Assembly: GCA_009760855.2 (NCBI GenBank)
Contig: WPIO01000080.1
Span: 1,804,501 to 1,868,500, forward strand
Direction of reading: 5' to 3'
From: Cristatella mucedo
Taxonomy: Eukaryota > Bryozoa > Phylactolaemata > Cristatellidae
DNA: 64,000 nt
Of the stretch, positions 33,260 to 44,664 are shown piece by piece. The first letter of the stretch is position 1, and every line of letters starts with the position of its first letter. The position numbers were made by a program, and so were the translations under genes. The notes below the pieces were generated by a model that was not told the DNA's origin, searched no databases, and worked only from the letters and a program-made list of their open reading frames with translations.

Positions 33260-33711
33260 CTACAGCGATTGGCAGCGCACGGTGCTCGAGGAGGGCTCTC
33301 AGCCAACAAGTTCATGAAGATACATCAACCAGTTATGAGTTAGGTGCCCACACCTGACGCACCCGACGTCTGTCGCGGGTTCGAGCTTGCAGCAAGGACG
33401 AGTGCAAGCAAGGACGAGCTGACAGAACTTCTCCTGCTGCCATTTACATGAGGCCGAATAAGCTTGCCTCTACTTTTTACTTTTTTTCCAGCAAGGAGCT
33501 GCTGCGGCTAGGGGTTGCCTTGATCATACGTTGCCTGCAGCGCCGCCGAGGCTTTCGGCCGTCACATTTAATAGTGCTATGCCACACAATGCCAACAGCG
33601 CGTGCAGCTCGGATGACACGTCCACGGGAGGTCGCATAAAGCGAGCCCCTTCCCCCCACAGTTTCGCAGCCGAGCTTGTCCGGGCAGATTGGAGCTTATA
33701 ATAATAACAAT

Positions 33712-34205
33712 AATAATAATAATACATTTAATAGAGCGCCCTCAGAGAACTCAATCTCTTTCTAGGCAATATACATTTGCTGCAAAAAAAGCACGATCGA
33801 ATGGTTAGTGATAGCATGCTCATGGACAACAAGAATAACGTGGTTAAGAGTGATTTGCGCAGGGTCAGCATGCAAATACGGTTAGTGGCAGCATACACAG
33901 TGTCAGCATGCATAAGCACACAAAGGAAGAAGCACATGGACCCACTAAATGCTGTGATAAATAGATGCATTTAAGTTTCCTTTTAAATGTGGTCAAGTCA
34001 GGAGATGTCGTGATGCAAGTAGAAAGTGAGTTCCACGCTTTGGGAGCATACGAACTAAATGCACGGTCTCCAAAGGAGTTGAGGTTCGTACGAGGTATAG
34101 GTAAACGATTAGATTCCGAAAAGCATGCGGTACGATGCTTAGCCTGGTGGGGCAGTAGATCTGATTGGTAGGCTGTAGCCAAAGAATGAAGGGACCTGCA
34201 AGCTT
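33712..34205 (-). mobile_element. L2-like LINE (family A) fragment between DPY30 and the hnRNP Q/R gene
   Basis: An inverted copy with (ATT)n at 33704-33724, the full 3' UTR and ORF2 end (HQAKHRTACFSESN, SYAPKAWNSLSTC). It ends just downstream of hnRNP Q/R exon 4. Confidence 0.92.
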
Positions 34206-34316
34206 GCTCAAAATATGAATACAGAATAGACACAAGAACAGCAAGAGACCAACTCACGGAACATCTGACACTACACGCAGCTGCTAGCATGCCATCAAGA
34301 GGGTGAGAACTCGTAC

Positions 34317-35831
34317 TTCATGCCCTGCTCCTGGAGACGGACCGTCCCAGTTTGGAGGAGGACCACCATATTTCCTCTGCCCAGTGGTAACGTCCATGGA
34401 ATAGTTTGTCCTTTCAAGTATCTCCTGTAAGCGAGCACCTACCGCGTGAGTGAGGCACTAAGAGACAATGCAAGTGCACGATGTGATAAAATCGCATTCA
34501 TTTGGTTGATCCAACCATTTCAGCAGTCTTGGCAATGCCAAAACCTCTGGTAAAATTTATAATCATTAATGACTAACCATGGCGCGAACGGTGACTACGG
34601 CATACTTACTCGCAGTTTAGACTCGTCTGGCCCGCGGGCTAGATGACCTGAAGCTTGCTGGTGCTTGATACGCTGCCTGAATGTCTTCATAACTCCGCAG
34701 AGATAAGCACTCTTATTGGACACGTGCGATAGGTTACTGCCTGAAAACTCAGCTAGTACCTCCTTCACATCTCGCTTTGAAACTCCTTAAGCCCGTCAAG
34801 AGCTCGCTCGTCAAGATCTTTTTCTGTTACCAACCCTAGTAGGAAACAGGTCAAGCATTTAAGAATCTGTAAATGAGTTTGAAACACCAATGCCATACAC
34901 AACAGCAGCAGTGAATCTACATACCTTCATTAACCAGTTTTTTCTAATGCAGAAGCAGTGAACTTGGAGATTCCTTGCGATACTAGCTTGTCATAATAGA
35001 TACCATGCTCCTCTTGATCATCGGTTTGATCGTCTTCTGTTTGCGGTTGAGCACTATCACCAACTGCATCATCACTGCTAGCAGCACCGACTAATGCATG
35101 GTCATCAGAAACGGCGGCGGCGGCGTCGTTAGTTTCAACGCTATCTTCGGGTAGCACATCATCACCCTCTATGCTATCAGCTTCGCCTTCTAGATTGTTG
35201 AGCTCGCCTTCAATGTTGCTCAGCTCATCAGTCGCTTGAACATCTACAAAAACATTTTTTTTAACAAAGAGCAAGGCAAGGCGCAGCCGACTGACAGGGA
35301 AACGTAGTATAAATCTACCTAATAAAACACCTACTATTTGAGCTGAACAAACCGCGGACACTACGACCCCAGGTGTGGTATTGTGACGGTAAAGGTAACA
35401 GCATGACCACGAAAGGTGAGTTGTAGCTCAGCTGCGGTGACGCTCTTGACTGCACCAAATGTTTTAGCACTAAGCGACGACTGTCAAGTAACGGTGATCT
35501 TTGACGACGCCAATGCGCCATGCGAGCTACACTGCCGACACGGCGCAGTTGGGCAGCAACGCTTTAACGAATTAACATTAAGCTGAACGCAGCTTATATC
35601 AAGACAAAATCCCGAGTAGCAAGGTGGGTAAACATTCTAGAATGCGATTGACTTTCTCTAACAGTCCGATGCTATTTGCTGCACTAAATGTACGAGAGAG
35701 CCTGCCGCACGTGCCAAGCAGGCAATGGCGCCGACAATAGCCGGTAGAGTCACAATAGGATAACGAGCGCAGTACGCCAGCTATTGTCACAACATGGACA
35801 CATGTGAGCAGCAGCTATACTAACCGGCCAT
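34317..35831 (-). CDS. hnRNP Q/R (SYNCRIP)-like, N-terminal exons only, frameshifted
   Basis: Family members are RNA-binding proteins with an acidic N-terminal NURR domain followed by three RRMs. Minus-strand exons: 35825-35831 (ATGGCCG, donor GTTAGT), 34935-35243, 34610-34835 and 34317-34424. Exon 2 encodes a Glu/Asp/Ser-rich acidic head and [21 protein letters not shown]. Exon 3 gives [19 protein letters not shown], then [20 protein letters not shown] in a shifted frame. Exon 4 encodes [20 protein letters not shown] and GAGHE, which precedes RRM1 in relatives. Exon junction phases agree. One base appears to be missing around 34766-34776: the natural frame hits TGA, while one added base restores both frame and phase. 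No RRM exon was found between 34317 and the DPY30 exons. This is therefore a pseudogene fragment, a gene cut by rearrangement, or one with a sequencing error and very distant exons. Confidence 0.82.
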
Positions 35832-36414
35832 AGTGACAATCGCAAAACACAATTGGCCACCGTCAAATCGCCGTCCGCCGGCTTCGCGTGCCCCGCTTGC
35901 GAAAAACGTCGGCGGCAAATGGCGTTGTGCACGCCTACGGGGGCGACAAAAGGAAGCAGGGGTGGGCCTCGGTATACCGCGGGGCTAAAGGCGGGAATAC
36001 TTTATGTCGTCTAATCCATGTTCAAGTAAAGCAGAAAATTGTATTTACCTTTTTTATAATTTTTTAATTATGAAATAGTTAGTACTATCTCTTTCGGCGA
36101 TCCAGACAAAGTCGAACATTCTCGAATGCTTGATTGATCATAGATACTCGTGTCACTTCCCGTGGGTTAGACGGTAATAGGGCCGCCATATTGATACAGG
36201 ATAAGAATACGCCCCCTCTGTGGTGCCATGCAGGATAACTTGTTTGTAATACCTCTGCCGCTAATATTCACACTACTGAGGCGCAATTTTTAACTATTTG
36301 TATTTTTTAATTATTTCACATGTTTTTAACCTTTTCACGTGGATGCTCAAACATTAGCAAGCGCAGCACTACCGCACAGACTTTGTGGGCGGTGCCAGTG
36401 CTTTTTTTGGTACG
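35832..36414. promoter_or_regulatory. 5' flank of the hnRNP Q/R-like gene
   Basis: The stretch next to the start codon (35832-35990) is CpG-rich and probably holds the 5' UTR and promoter. Beyond it the sequence turns AT-rich with nothing recognised. Confidence 0.35.
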
Positions 36415-36503
36415 AATAATAATAATAATAATAATGCACTTGATAAAGCGCCTTCAGATAACTCAATCTCTTTCTAGGTGCATTACATTTGCTGCAAAGG
36501 GCA
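36415..36503 (-). mobile_element. L2/SINE tail fragment
   Basis: (AAT)n followed by GCACTTGATAAAGCGCCTTC and TCTCTTTCTAGGTGCATTAC, an inverted terminal element. Confidence 0.85.
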
Positions 36504-36546
36504 TGACATGCTTCTTTTTCAACGAGGCGCCTTTTCATCCTTGACA

Positions 36547-37178
36547 TTAGTCGGCCAACGGACCGAACCACATCGCCGGCCAGACTAAAAGTGGTACTTG
36601 GTTTTTATTGGCAGCAGCCCCCCCCGCGACGTTGTTACAAGCGGGAGGGGGTATGGCGGACTCCTCAAATGGACAGAACTGGGCCGAAAACGCAGCCCTC
36701 GTTGCGGTGCTCGTCGCATCCGACTTGCGGCGAATACCGGCGAAGCCGCGAACCTCGCGTCGAGGAGTGTCCTTGAACCTTGTCGTGAACCTTGTGTCGC
36801 AGTACCGATGCACGCCGGCACGCCGGCACGCCGGCAGTCGCTGAGAGCGGCAGCACCGTAGAGCGGCCTCACCTTGAGAAGATAGCGAGTCCCGTATTCC
36901 CGTACCATAGAGAACTCTATTCGACGACGACGAAGAAGGGCTGCAGGCGTTCAACGGCGGCCGCGTCGTGCAGCCACGTGACGACGCCTCGCAAAACGCT
37001 CGTCGAGCAGCTCAACTCAGCCCAGGCGCGAGCTCCAGGAGCGTGATGCGCACTGCCTGCTACCGGCGGTACATGACTTCGGCATTTATGCTGCATCGGC
37101 CATGGACTATCGCAATCGGTTCATAGCCGCTGCAGATTAAAAACTGAGAATAGCGAATGGCGTTCACGACAGTAGGAA

Positions 37179-37180
<2 letters not shown>
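36547..37180. other. GC-rich unassigned region with an isolated exon-like start
   Basis: Overlapping frames on both strands come from GC-rich sequence. On the minus strand ATG at 36908 opens a 12-codon frame ending AAG|GTGAGG (donor near 36872), which could be a first exon, but I found no matching second exon. Confidence 0.2.

Positions 37181-37250
<70 letters not shown>
37181..37250. repeat. AT microsatellite flanked by a direct repeat
   Basis: A run of (AT)n of about 70 bp. AGGAACGATA stands at both edges (37174 and 37252). Confidence 0.95.
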
Positions 37251-37253
<3 letters not shown>

Positions 37254-38969
37254 AACGATAACAATCGGCCACGCGAACGACGCGAATGACAGCGTCGGCC
37301 AGATTACAGTCCGGCCGATTCAGCACGCCGCCGTTTCGACGCCGACAAGCTGCCGCGGCGTCCCCTGAGCGAGCCAGATGGGCACGCCCGAGCGTGCAGG
37401 CAGACGCTCTCGCCGCCTGCCTGAACAACTCGAAAGCCGACGTCGCATGCCAGGCGGAGGTGGATTTAACTAAATAACTAGTTGGTATCAGCCTCTTTTT
37501 CGCGTCTGTCACTGCGTCCGTGCAGTACTGAGCACTTCCGGCTAGCCGCACCTAGCGCATCTTTATACAAAACCTATCGAGCTCCATGGAAACATAAGAG
37601 GCTCAATAGAATGCGACCAGAACGATCTCCAATGTCAGCTTGAGCTTGTTTAACCCTAATCACTTTGATCGGTTCAGAAGTCACGGCTGTCGGCAGATGC
37701 GTCTGGTTCCGCTTTGCAGAAGAACTACACCGGTCTTCAGAATATTTTCATTAGCGCCAGGTGCACCCACGGAAATCAAATGTTTCCGATAAACACTAAT
37801 TATTTAAAGCGTAAACTATGTCATCTCGATAGACATGTTTACTTCGGCCTCTGCCAACCGTCTCTCCTGTATGTGTGTTCAATCACTGTTTGGGGTAAAT
37901 AATGAGAGAAAGAGAGAGAGAGAGAGAGAAAGAGAGGGATACTTTTGAAGAGCAGTTAAGAAAAATGTATAAAATAAAGTAAAATGTTTGTGTTTAGCAC
38001 CCAATGAGAACATGATCTTCTCCTAGTGCTTCGCACATGAGCGGCTCGTGCGAGCCCACGAACTCAGATGGTCAAAGGCGAGCACCTCGTCCCGGGGCCA
38101 AAACGAGGCGGCAGCACTTTAAACTTGCAAGCTACTGGAATCTTTATGTCTATTGCCCGATTTCAATGACAGATACTCGTGTTTAGGCTCTTCCGCTAAC
38201 TTTTAATTTAGGCGGTCGCAGCTGCGAGGGGCAGCTACGACCGCGCCCCACTCGCCCGTCCCTTTAGACCGCTCATTTAGAGCGTAGAACTTCGCTCGCG
38301 AAACGATGCGCGTGCACAACGCTGTAGTTCGATTGCATGCGGGCTGGTACCTCTCCTTTCTTAAACAGCTGTTGGGAGCATCGTCGAGAGGGGCCTGTGC
38401 ACAGCCGTGGTCAGCTTCTAATGAGGCGTTGACACAGGCCGATAACCCGCTGGTGAACAGATGGTGGATTCACCATCGGGGTCGGCCAAAGGACAGCCGG
38501 AGGGGATGAGAGAGAATACTCGAGTGTGAGACGGGGGCGGAGGCAGTCGTGCGTCTTGCGGCTCCGTGCGTTGTGCAATAAACCGTTGGCGTTGTTCATC
38601 TGGGCCAGCGTTCTGTATGCCGAACCACAAGCGCATGGGGGCGCGCCTCCGCGCCGACAAGATCGCTCTGTCCAGCGCCTCCTCTTAGGATTTCGCGTTG
38701 CGAGCGCTGCAGCAGAGACCGCACGGTGCGGCGTCCACCGAAAAAAGTCTGGATGACGAAGCGATGGCGTACGACGAGCCGATACCAAAAGAAGGTAAAA
38801 TGGGTTGCGCGAGAATTTGCGCTTTGAAGGTCAAAAGAACGGCGAGCTATTGTTGGCAGCGACGCATGGGACAGAAAGCATATGGCTCGCGCGTACGCAC
38901 AGGAGTGTAGTTCTCTGCGGTCGTATAGACGGGTCCGAGGGAAATAAAAAAAGGAGACTCACAAATAGA
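37251..38969. other. Unassigned region, GC-rich in parts
   Basis: It holds an imperfect GA run (about 37908-37935) and arginine-rich frames on both strands (38411-38788). No gene was recognised. Confidence 0.35.
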
Positions 38970-38971
38970 CA

Positions 38972-39023
38972 ACTAGATGAAAGGATATATATATATATAT
39001 ATATATATATATCCTTTCATCTA
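38972..39023. repeat. Perfect palindrome around an AT microsatellite
   Basis: AGATGAAAGGATATAT... is mirrored by ...ATATATCCTTTCATCT. The arms plus the (AT)n core make one continuous inverted repeat of about 50 bp that can form a cruciform or hairpin. Confidence 0.9.
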
Positions 39024-39314
39024 CCTCGAGCTACCTTTCTGCACCGCATACGCGTAAAGTACGCTGCAGACATACTCGGACTGTCTGCTCCGCGGCCGCT
39101 TGCTGGTCTTCCGAAAGCTCTGCCGCGCACCCTAACGTAACTGGCACGAACGAACAGCTGACGGACTAGGCGTGCGGCGTAGTCGCGGCGGCGGCGGCCG
39201 CGATGCTTTCAGACCGGGGCCCTTCACCAGACCCCTACCTAGCGCCAAGCCTCGACCTCTACACCAGGACATGAGAGCGCCTAGCACACTGTCCAGGCAA
39301 GTTGCAATTAGCTG

Positions 39315-39415
39315 TTGGGTAATGCTTTATGTGCAGCAACTGCAAAGTGCCTAGAGAGAGATTTAGCTCGCTGGGGACGCTATACAAATATATTTTCATT
39401 ATTATTATAATATTA
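39315..39415 (+). mobile_element. SINE/L2-type tail fragment
   Basis: GCAACTGCAAAGTGCCTAGA, GAGATTTAGCTCGCTGGGGA and CGCTATACAAATATATT with ATT repeats. Confidence 0.65.
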
Positions 39416-39532
39416 TCGCTAGAGGCTGTGGCGTTTTCGAAGTCTCTGGGTAGTTGCACTGCGGCGGCACCGTGCGTCGTGGAGCCGGCCGTCGTGCCTA
39501 AGGGCGTTTCCCTTGCGTCCTAACCGTGGGTG

Positions 39533-39600
39533 CATCGTAAAGCGCCCAGAAAGAGATCAAGTTCACCGAGGGCGCTGTATGCAATGTATTAGTATTTATT
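39533..39600 (+). mobile_element. L2/SINE tail fragment
   Basis: CATCGTAAAGCGCCCAGAAA, GAGGGCGCTGTATGCAATGT. Only the terminal element is present. Confidence 0.65.
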
Positions 39601-39809
39601 GTCACAATCATCTCAGTCTGCCTCTGCGAACCGCTGAGCGTCCTCGCTAAATCACTCACATACCCTCGCACTTATCTACTCTCAACTCTCTCTCCTTCGG
39701 CGGCGACAACTTCTGATGTTTCAAATTTATCCTCTTGAACAATATGAATATTTGGATAATACGAATACCATAAATATCCTGTAGTAAGATTAGCCACGCA
39801 TGGGGGACG

Positions 39810-41115
39810 GGTGAGCGGGCGGCAGTTCTCAATCGCCGGATTGATATCGATCGCGATGTTCTACTTGAACGATTGAGAACAACGATCGGTCTGGCAGACG
39901 AAGCACTGGCGTGGTTTAAAGCATACTTGTCTGATCGTGTTCAATCCGTTTCGAGTGGGGGTCAGGTCTCACTCACGAGACGGGTCACCTGTGGAGTCCC
40001 TCAAGGATCCACGTCTTCGGTCCCTTGCTGCTCTCCATTTATACTCAACCTTTGAGAAAAGGGATTAAGGCCCGCGGAATAGGATATCACCTTTATGCTG
40101 ACGATGCTAAGCTATATTTGTCATTCAAACCGTCAGAATGTGCTGCAGCAACTGCATGCTTGCCTTGCCAACATTCGATCCTGGATGTCGGAAAACTGTT
40201 TGAAACTAAATGACGATAAAACCGAACTGCTGCTCATAGGACACCCTAAGCGCGTGGCTGGATTAAAAGGCTTTGCTCTTCTAATAGGTGATGCTGTTGT
40301 GCGACCCTCACCACGTGCTCGAAATTTAGGTGTCGTTTTCGACAGCTGCCTCAATCATTTTAAAAGCTTCATTCAGAAGATTGCTCGTACAGCTAGCCAT
40401 CACGTCTGATGCCTGTCTATGATTAATGGCTGCCTTCCACAGAAAAAAAAAAAAAAATTAACTAGCTCCTTAGTTCTGTCTCGGCTTGATTATTGTAATT
40501 TCTTTTTGGCTGGGCAATGAAAGAAAGCCATTAGGCCACTGCAGCTGACTATGAACATGGCTGCAAGGCTAGTCTTCAAGTCCCAGAGGTTTGAGCGAGT
40601 GTCTCCTTTGCTAAAAGAGCTAGGGTGGATGCCGGTTGATCAGCGGAAACAGAGCAAAGTTCTTACGCTGACCCACAAGGCCCTCCACGGCTTGGCTCCT
40701 GTGTAACTAACTGAACTGCTACACCAGTTGCAGCCTCCTCGTGCCCTCAGGTCCTGTGTGGACACTAGATTAGCTGTTCCATTGCTCCGCTTAAAGATCT
40801 TTGGCGACAGAAGCTTTTGCTCTGCAGGTCCTAGACTGTGGAACTTGCTTCCACAATTCTTACGCAATGACAACTACTCTCTTGCTGCCGACTATGGCTC
40901 ATCCTTTTCAGCGGTCCTGAGCTGCTACTCCCATGCTACTCACTACCTCAACTGCTCTCCTGACTCTGCTATACTTCCCACTTTCTCTTTGTTGCGTGAG
41001 ACGAAGTCTGTTGGCTACCGAATGCGTAACGTGCGCTATACGAAACTCTCCTGCGTAACATCCACATGGTCTTTGTGGCTTTGTGGAGTTACAGACGGCG
41101 ATACATTTTATTACA
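39810..41115 (+). mobile_element. CR1-like LINE (family B) with reverse transcriptase remnant
   Basis: This is the longest family B copy. RT pieces are in order: [24 protein letters not shown] (near 39990), then [13 protein letters not shown] (YADD catalytic box, near 40092). Next come [19 protein letters not shown] and ARNLGVVFD, then LSRLDYCNFFLAG, GLAP, FGDRSFCSAGPRLWNLLPQF and the 3' end to GTTACAGACGGCGATACATT. Frames change several times and an A-run interrupts near 40441, so it is a dead copy. The 5' part (endonuclease and ORF1) is missing. Confidence 0.92.
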
Positions 41116-42489
41116 TTGGCAAGGTCGGGCGGGAGCCTGCACAGAATCGCCAAATTATACCTGCATGTACAAAGCCTCAGCACTTTGCCGAACGCAAAAT
41201 GCTCAACGGCTAGCCAGAACAGCCTCAACCCTCCGGAAATGCACCGCGTGTCCTCCGAGAGAGAGCCCCTACTATCCTTCTTTGGTTTAGGAGGTTACTT
41301 TGATGCGCTCGAGTCGTCCCCGGTGTGGCGTGGGTGCTCCGGCTGATCGCCTAGAGCACAGCTGCCAAATGCCAGCCAAGTGTGATCCACATTGAGACCA
41401 GCCTCGCTCTAAACGAAGCCGGAAATCCGAGGGTAAGCCAAGCGGCTGCTCACAAAGAGCCCTTTGGCTGCGCTTTCTTCCGATTCCCCGCCGGCTGCTG
41501 CCGCCATGCACGCGGCTGAGCGCTTTCTGAGTTGGCCGCCTCCGTACCACTGTCTCCGCGTACGATGCGTTATCCTCCGCGTGCGTTCGTTCAGAGGCGT
41601 TTTTTTTTGGTGGCCTCTGGCTGCGCTGGGCGTTAGAATTAGCGAGAGGGGAGGGGGGGGGGACTTGGCAGCGGCACGCACACTCGTTTCGCTCTCCGGT
41701 TCGGATGGAGCTTCGCTGCTGCTTGGCCGCCAAAAGACGGCGCGAAAGCCCGAGTGTTACATCGATTGCAGTCATTCGGACTCGGGCCCTAGTTCCACTC
41801 GGTCGCGGGCAGTTTTACGGCATGACCGTGTGGTTCTTAGCTGCAGAAATACTGCCCGTCAACTCGGCGAGCCCTGGCCAATGCAGCCAGTCTCTTAGGA
41901 TGCTTGGATTTTCTTGCACACGCAGTCGCGTATCGTGCTCAAATCGATATCCGTCTGAGATTTAGATGTTCATCAAGTGCCATGACTTACCATGATCGTA
42001 GCTCAGCTAGGTGTCTTTCACTCTTGGCAGTGGCCAGGTTCAATTACAGTTGTATGTCAAATAGAGTTGTACAGTTGTATCCAAGGTATGTCGTATTGGC
42101 ATATTTATTTTTGCATTCGTCTACTCCATGTCGTGTCAGCGAATGATGAATAGATTTCGACTGCTGGAAAGTGGTCGTACCTTCTCTTATTCTTCTGACT
42201 GCTAGCTGCTGGCTGCCGAAATGTAGTTGTGTGTCTTAGTGAGTGTCTTGTACGTCCAGAGTGCACTTGGTGGCAAACAATCCCTGCAGCATAGTCGCTG
42301 CTGCTGCTGTCACTGTTACTCCGTTTGGGTGCTAAGAGGGTTCGTACGATGCAAGGTACACTACAGTTTTGCACATCATGTTAAAATATTCATGGACTGC
42401 CCACAGGCGAACATGTGTGCTGTTGGTGCACATGCTTGCACATTTCACAAAGTCAAAATGATACGGAAAATTTCTGCTGCTGTTGTAGG
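41116..42489. other. Unassigned intergenic DNA
   Basis: GC-rich frames around 41290-41900 are not recognisable proteins. The rest is featureless. Confidence 0.35.
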
Positions 42490-42651
42490 CCGACCACTGC
42501 TTCTGCCACCAGCAGAGATCATCTGATAAATGTTCTACAGTGTTCAGATCAGGCAGGCCACCTGCTGGGCCGCTGCATCAGCACCGGGATTTGCCAGAAA
42601 AGTACTTTGCGGACCTGGAAGTGGTCAGTAATAAATATTAAATATATTTAT
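42490..42651 (+). CDS. Possible orphan terminal exon, unknown protein
   Basis: After CTGCTGCTGTTGTAG the frame is open for 53 codons: ADHCFCHQQRSSDKC..., then RPPAGPLHQHRDLPEKYFAD, then TAA. AATAAA-type motifs follow within about 50 bp. The acceptor, open frame and polyadenylation motif together suggest a last exon, but no upstream exon or family was recognised. Confidence 0.2.
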
Positions 42652-42824
42652 TTATATTTAAAATGATTATATAATTAAAATATAAATATAATAAATAATA
42701 AAGTGACAATGCTCAGTGTGGTCATTATCTTGCTATCATGCACGCACGCACGTGTATATATATATATGTATGTTTATATCGAGCCCCCGAATAGACTATT
42801 TGAGCTTTGAAATGCAACTTGGTT

Positions 42825-43112
42825 GAAACAACTTCAATGAAGTACGTTTTTGATGAATCCGGTGTGGCACTGATGCAACGGCCCAGCTAGTCGCCTAATC
42901 TGAACTTATAGCACGTTTACAGAACAATTAAGATAGAGGGCTGAGGCAGCATTTTTGGCCAAGTAGTGTGCCTTTTCAGTTACATCCACGCTCTGTAAAA
43001 TGTGCTACAGCACAAGAGAGCACAGAAGCTTGTGACTTTTTTGCCAGGTAAAGTAGGGCTAGATTTTTTGTACCACCGGAAATTCTGTCTGGCATCATAC
43101 CTATTTGCTGTC
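42825..43112 (+). mobile_element. Tc1/mariner-like remnant (C-terminal end)
   Basis: Colinear with 8230-8470 and 46160-46380: CGGCCCAGCTAGTCGCCTAA (the Q-S-P-D-L block), GGCTGAGGCAGCATTTTTGG, CTCTGTAAAATGTGCTACAG and GCACAAGAGAGCACAGAAGC. Not translatable. Confidence 0.6.
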
Positions 43113-43115
43113 ATC

Positions 43116-43468
43116 TTGCACGGATACAGAGCAAAGTTCTTACGCGTACCCACAAGGCCCACCACGGCTTGGCACCTCCATACCTAGCTGAACTGCTGCA
43201 CCAGTTTCAGCCTCCTCGTGCCTCCAGGTCCGGTATGGAGAATAAATTAGCTGTTCCATTCCTCAGCTTAAAGATCGTTGGCGACAGAAGCTTTTGCTCT
43301 GCAGGTGGAACGATGTGCTTCCACGATTCTTACGCAACGACAACTACTCTCCTGCTGCCGACTATGGCTCATCCTTTTCAGCGGTCCTGAGCTACTTCCA
43401 TGCTACTCACTAGCTCAGCTGCTCTACTGACTCTGCTATGCTTCCCACCTTCTCTTTGTTGCCTGAGA
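43116..43468 (+). mobile_element. CR1-like LINE (family B) 3' fragment
   Basis: It starts with ACAGAGCAAAGTTCTTACGC and runs through CCATACCTAGCTGAACTGCT to the TTTCTCTTTGTTGCCTGAGA block. It preserves the uninterrupted site that a family A element occupies at 14.9 kb. Confidence 0.9.
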
Positions 43469-43660
43469 TAACTGTAACTCACTGCTTGCTTGTATACTGG
43501 CTTGTGCAATCAGGCACTTACAGCTGGTGCAAAATTCTGCAGCTAGGCTCGTCTATTGTGAGGGTCGCAGTTGCCACGTCACACCACTTCTCGCCGACCT
43601 GCATTGACTTCTAATCAAGCAGCGCATTGACTTCAAGGTTCTGTCACTTACCAAAGGTTC
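43469..43660 (+). mobile_element. L2-like LINE (family A) internal fragment
   Basis: AACTCACTGCTTGCTTGTAT, CAGCTGGTGCAAAATTCTGC and CTTCAAGGTTCTGTCACTTA come from the ORF2 C-terminal region, cut at both ends. Confidence 0.85.
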
Positions 43661-43727
43661 TGTCACTTAAGTAGCTCCTTGTTTTGTTGAGGGAATTTTT
43701 TCTATGAATGGCATATAGTTGTGAGTA

Positions 43728-44440
43728 GTAAGAGACGATGAAACAGAACTGCTGCTCACAGGACACACTAAGCATGTGGCTGGATTAGAAGGCTTTGCTC
43801 TTCTAATAGGTGATGCTGTTGTGTGACTATCACCACGTGCTCGAAATGTATGTGTAGTTTTTCGACAGCTGCCTAAATTTTAAAAGCTTCATTCAGAAGA
43901 CTGCTTCTACAGCTAGTCATCACGTCCGATCCCTATAGAAGAAAAGGCGCTGTCTTCCACGGTGGCTTGCAAACAATTTAACTAGCTCTTTAGTTCTGTG
44001 TCGGCTTGATTATTGTAATTTCCTTTTGGCTGGGCTACCAAAACTGGCAGCTATGCCACTGCAAATGACTATGAATATGGCTGCAAAACACTCAAAGACC
44101 GTTGGCGACAGAATCTTTAGCTCTGCTGGTCCTAGACTGTGGAACTTGCTTCCACGATTCTTATGCAACGACAACTACTCTCCTGCTGCCGCCTATGGCT
44201 CATCCTTTTCAGCGGTCCTTAGCTGCTATTTCCATGCTACTCACTGCCTCAGCTGTTCTCCTGACCCTGCTATGCATGCCACTTTCTCTTTGTTGCATGA
44301 GACGAAGTCTGTTGGCTACCGAATGCGTACCGAAAGCCGCTTAGGATGTGAGTTCGCTATACAAAACTCTGCTGCGTAATACCCACACAGTCTTTGCAGC
44401 TTTGTGGAGTTACAGATGGAGATACATTGCATTACGTAAC
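43728..44440 (+). mobile_element. CR1-like LINE (family B) copy with internal deletion
   Basis: DDETELLLTGHTKHVAG, ARNV.V and the SSLVLCRLDYCNFLLAG region, then a jump at about 44090 to the 3' block (CAAAGACCGTTGGCGACAGA) and on to the 3' end near 44440. Confidence 0.9.
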
Positions 44441-44510
44441 ACACCTAGCGCCATCATCACTCACTGACCATGGCATCCTGCTTGTCTTTCTCCCTTCATT
44501 TTCGCCTTCA

Positions 44511-44574
44511 GTTAGCTGTGGAGTGTGCATGTGTGGAGGGCACCATCAAGCAGTGGAGCTTGATTAATGATAAA
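44511..44574 (+). CDS. Possible orphan exon with a WD-repeat-like segment
   Basis: After TTTTCGCCTTCAG the frame reads LAVECACVEGTIKQWSLIND before AAACAG|GTCACA. GTIKQWSL resembles the D strand of a WD40 blade. This is weak evidence: one short segment with no other exons. Confidence 0.12.
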
Positions 44575-44664
44575 CAGGTCACAGTCCTCGGTTTAATTGT
44601 GCGTCGGTTTCCCTACCCGTGTAATCAGTGCTCGGGCTTATGCAGATCGTCATGCATGAGTACA

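Noticed and set aside
31302-35831. One fused protein: hnRNP Q/R head joined to DPY30
   Set aside because: hnRNP exon 4 ends in phase 0, but the first DPY30 exon seen needs one leading base; also DPY30 families start with their own short N-terminus.
36547-36954. A minus-strand frame of 135 codons
   Set aside because: Overlaps several equally open plus-strand frames in GC-rich DNA; no motif, only a 12-codon exon-like start.
37478-37492. TGGTATCAG as a primer-binding site of an LTR retrotransposon
   Set aside because: The match stops after nine bases, and no long terminal repeats or gag-pol pieces flank it.
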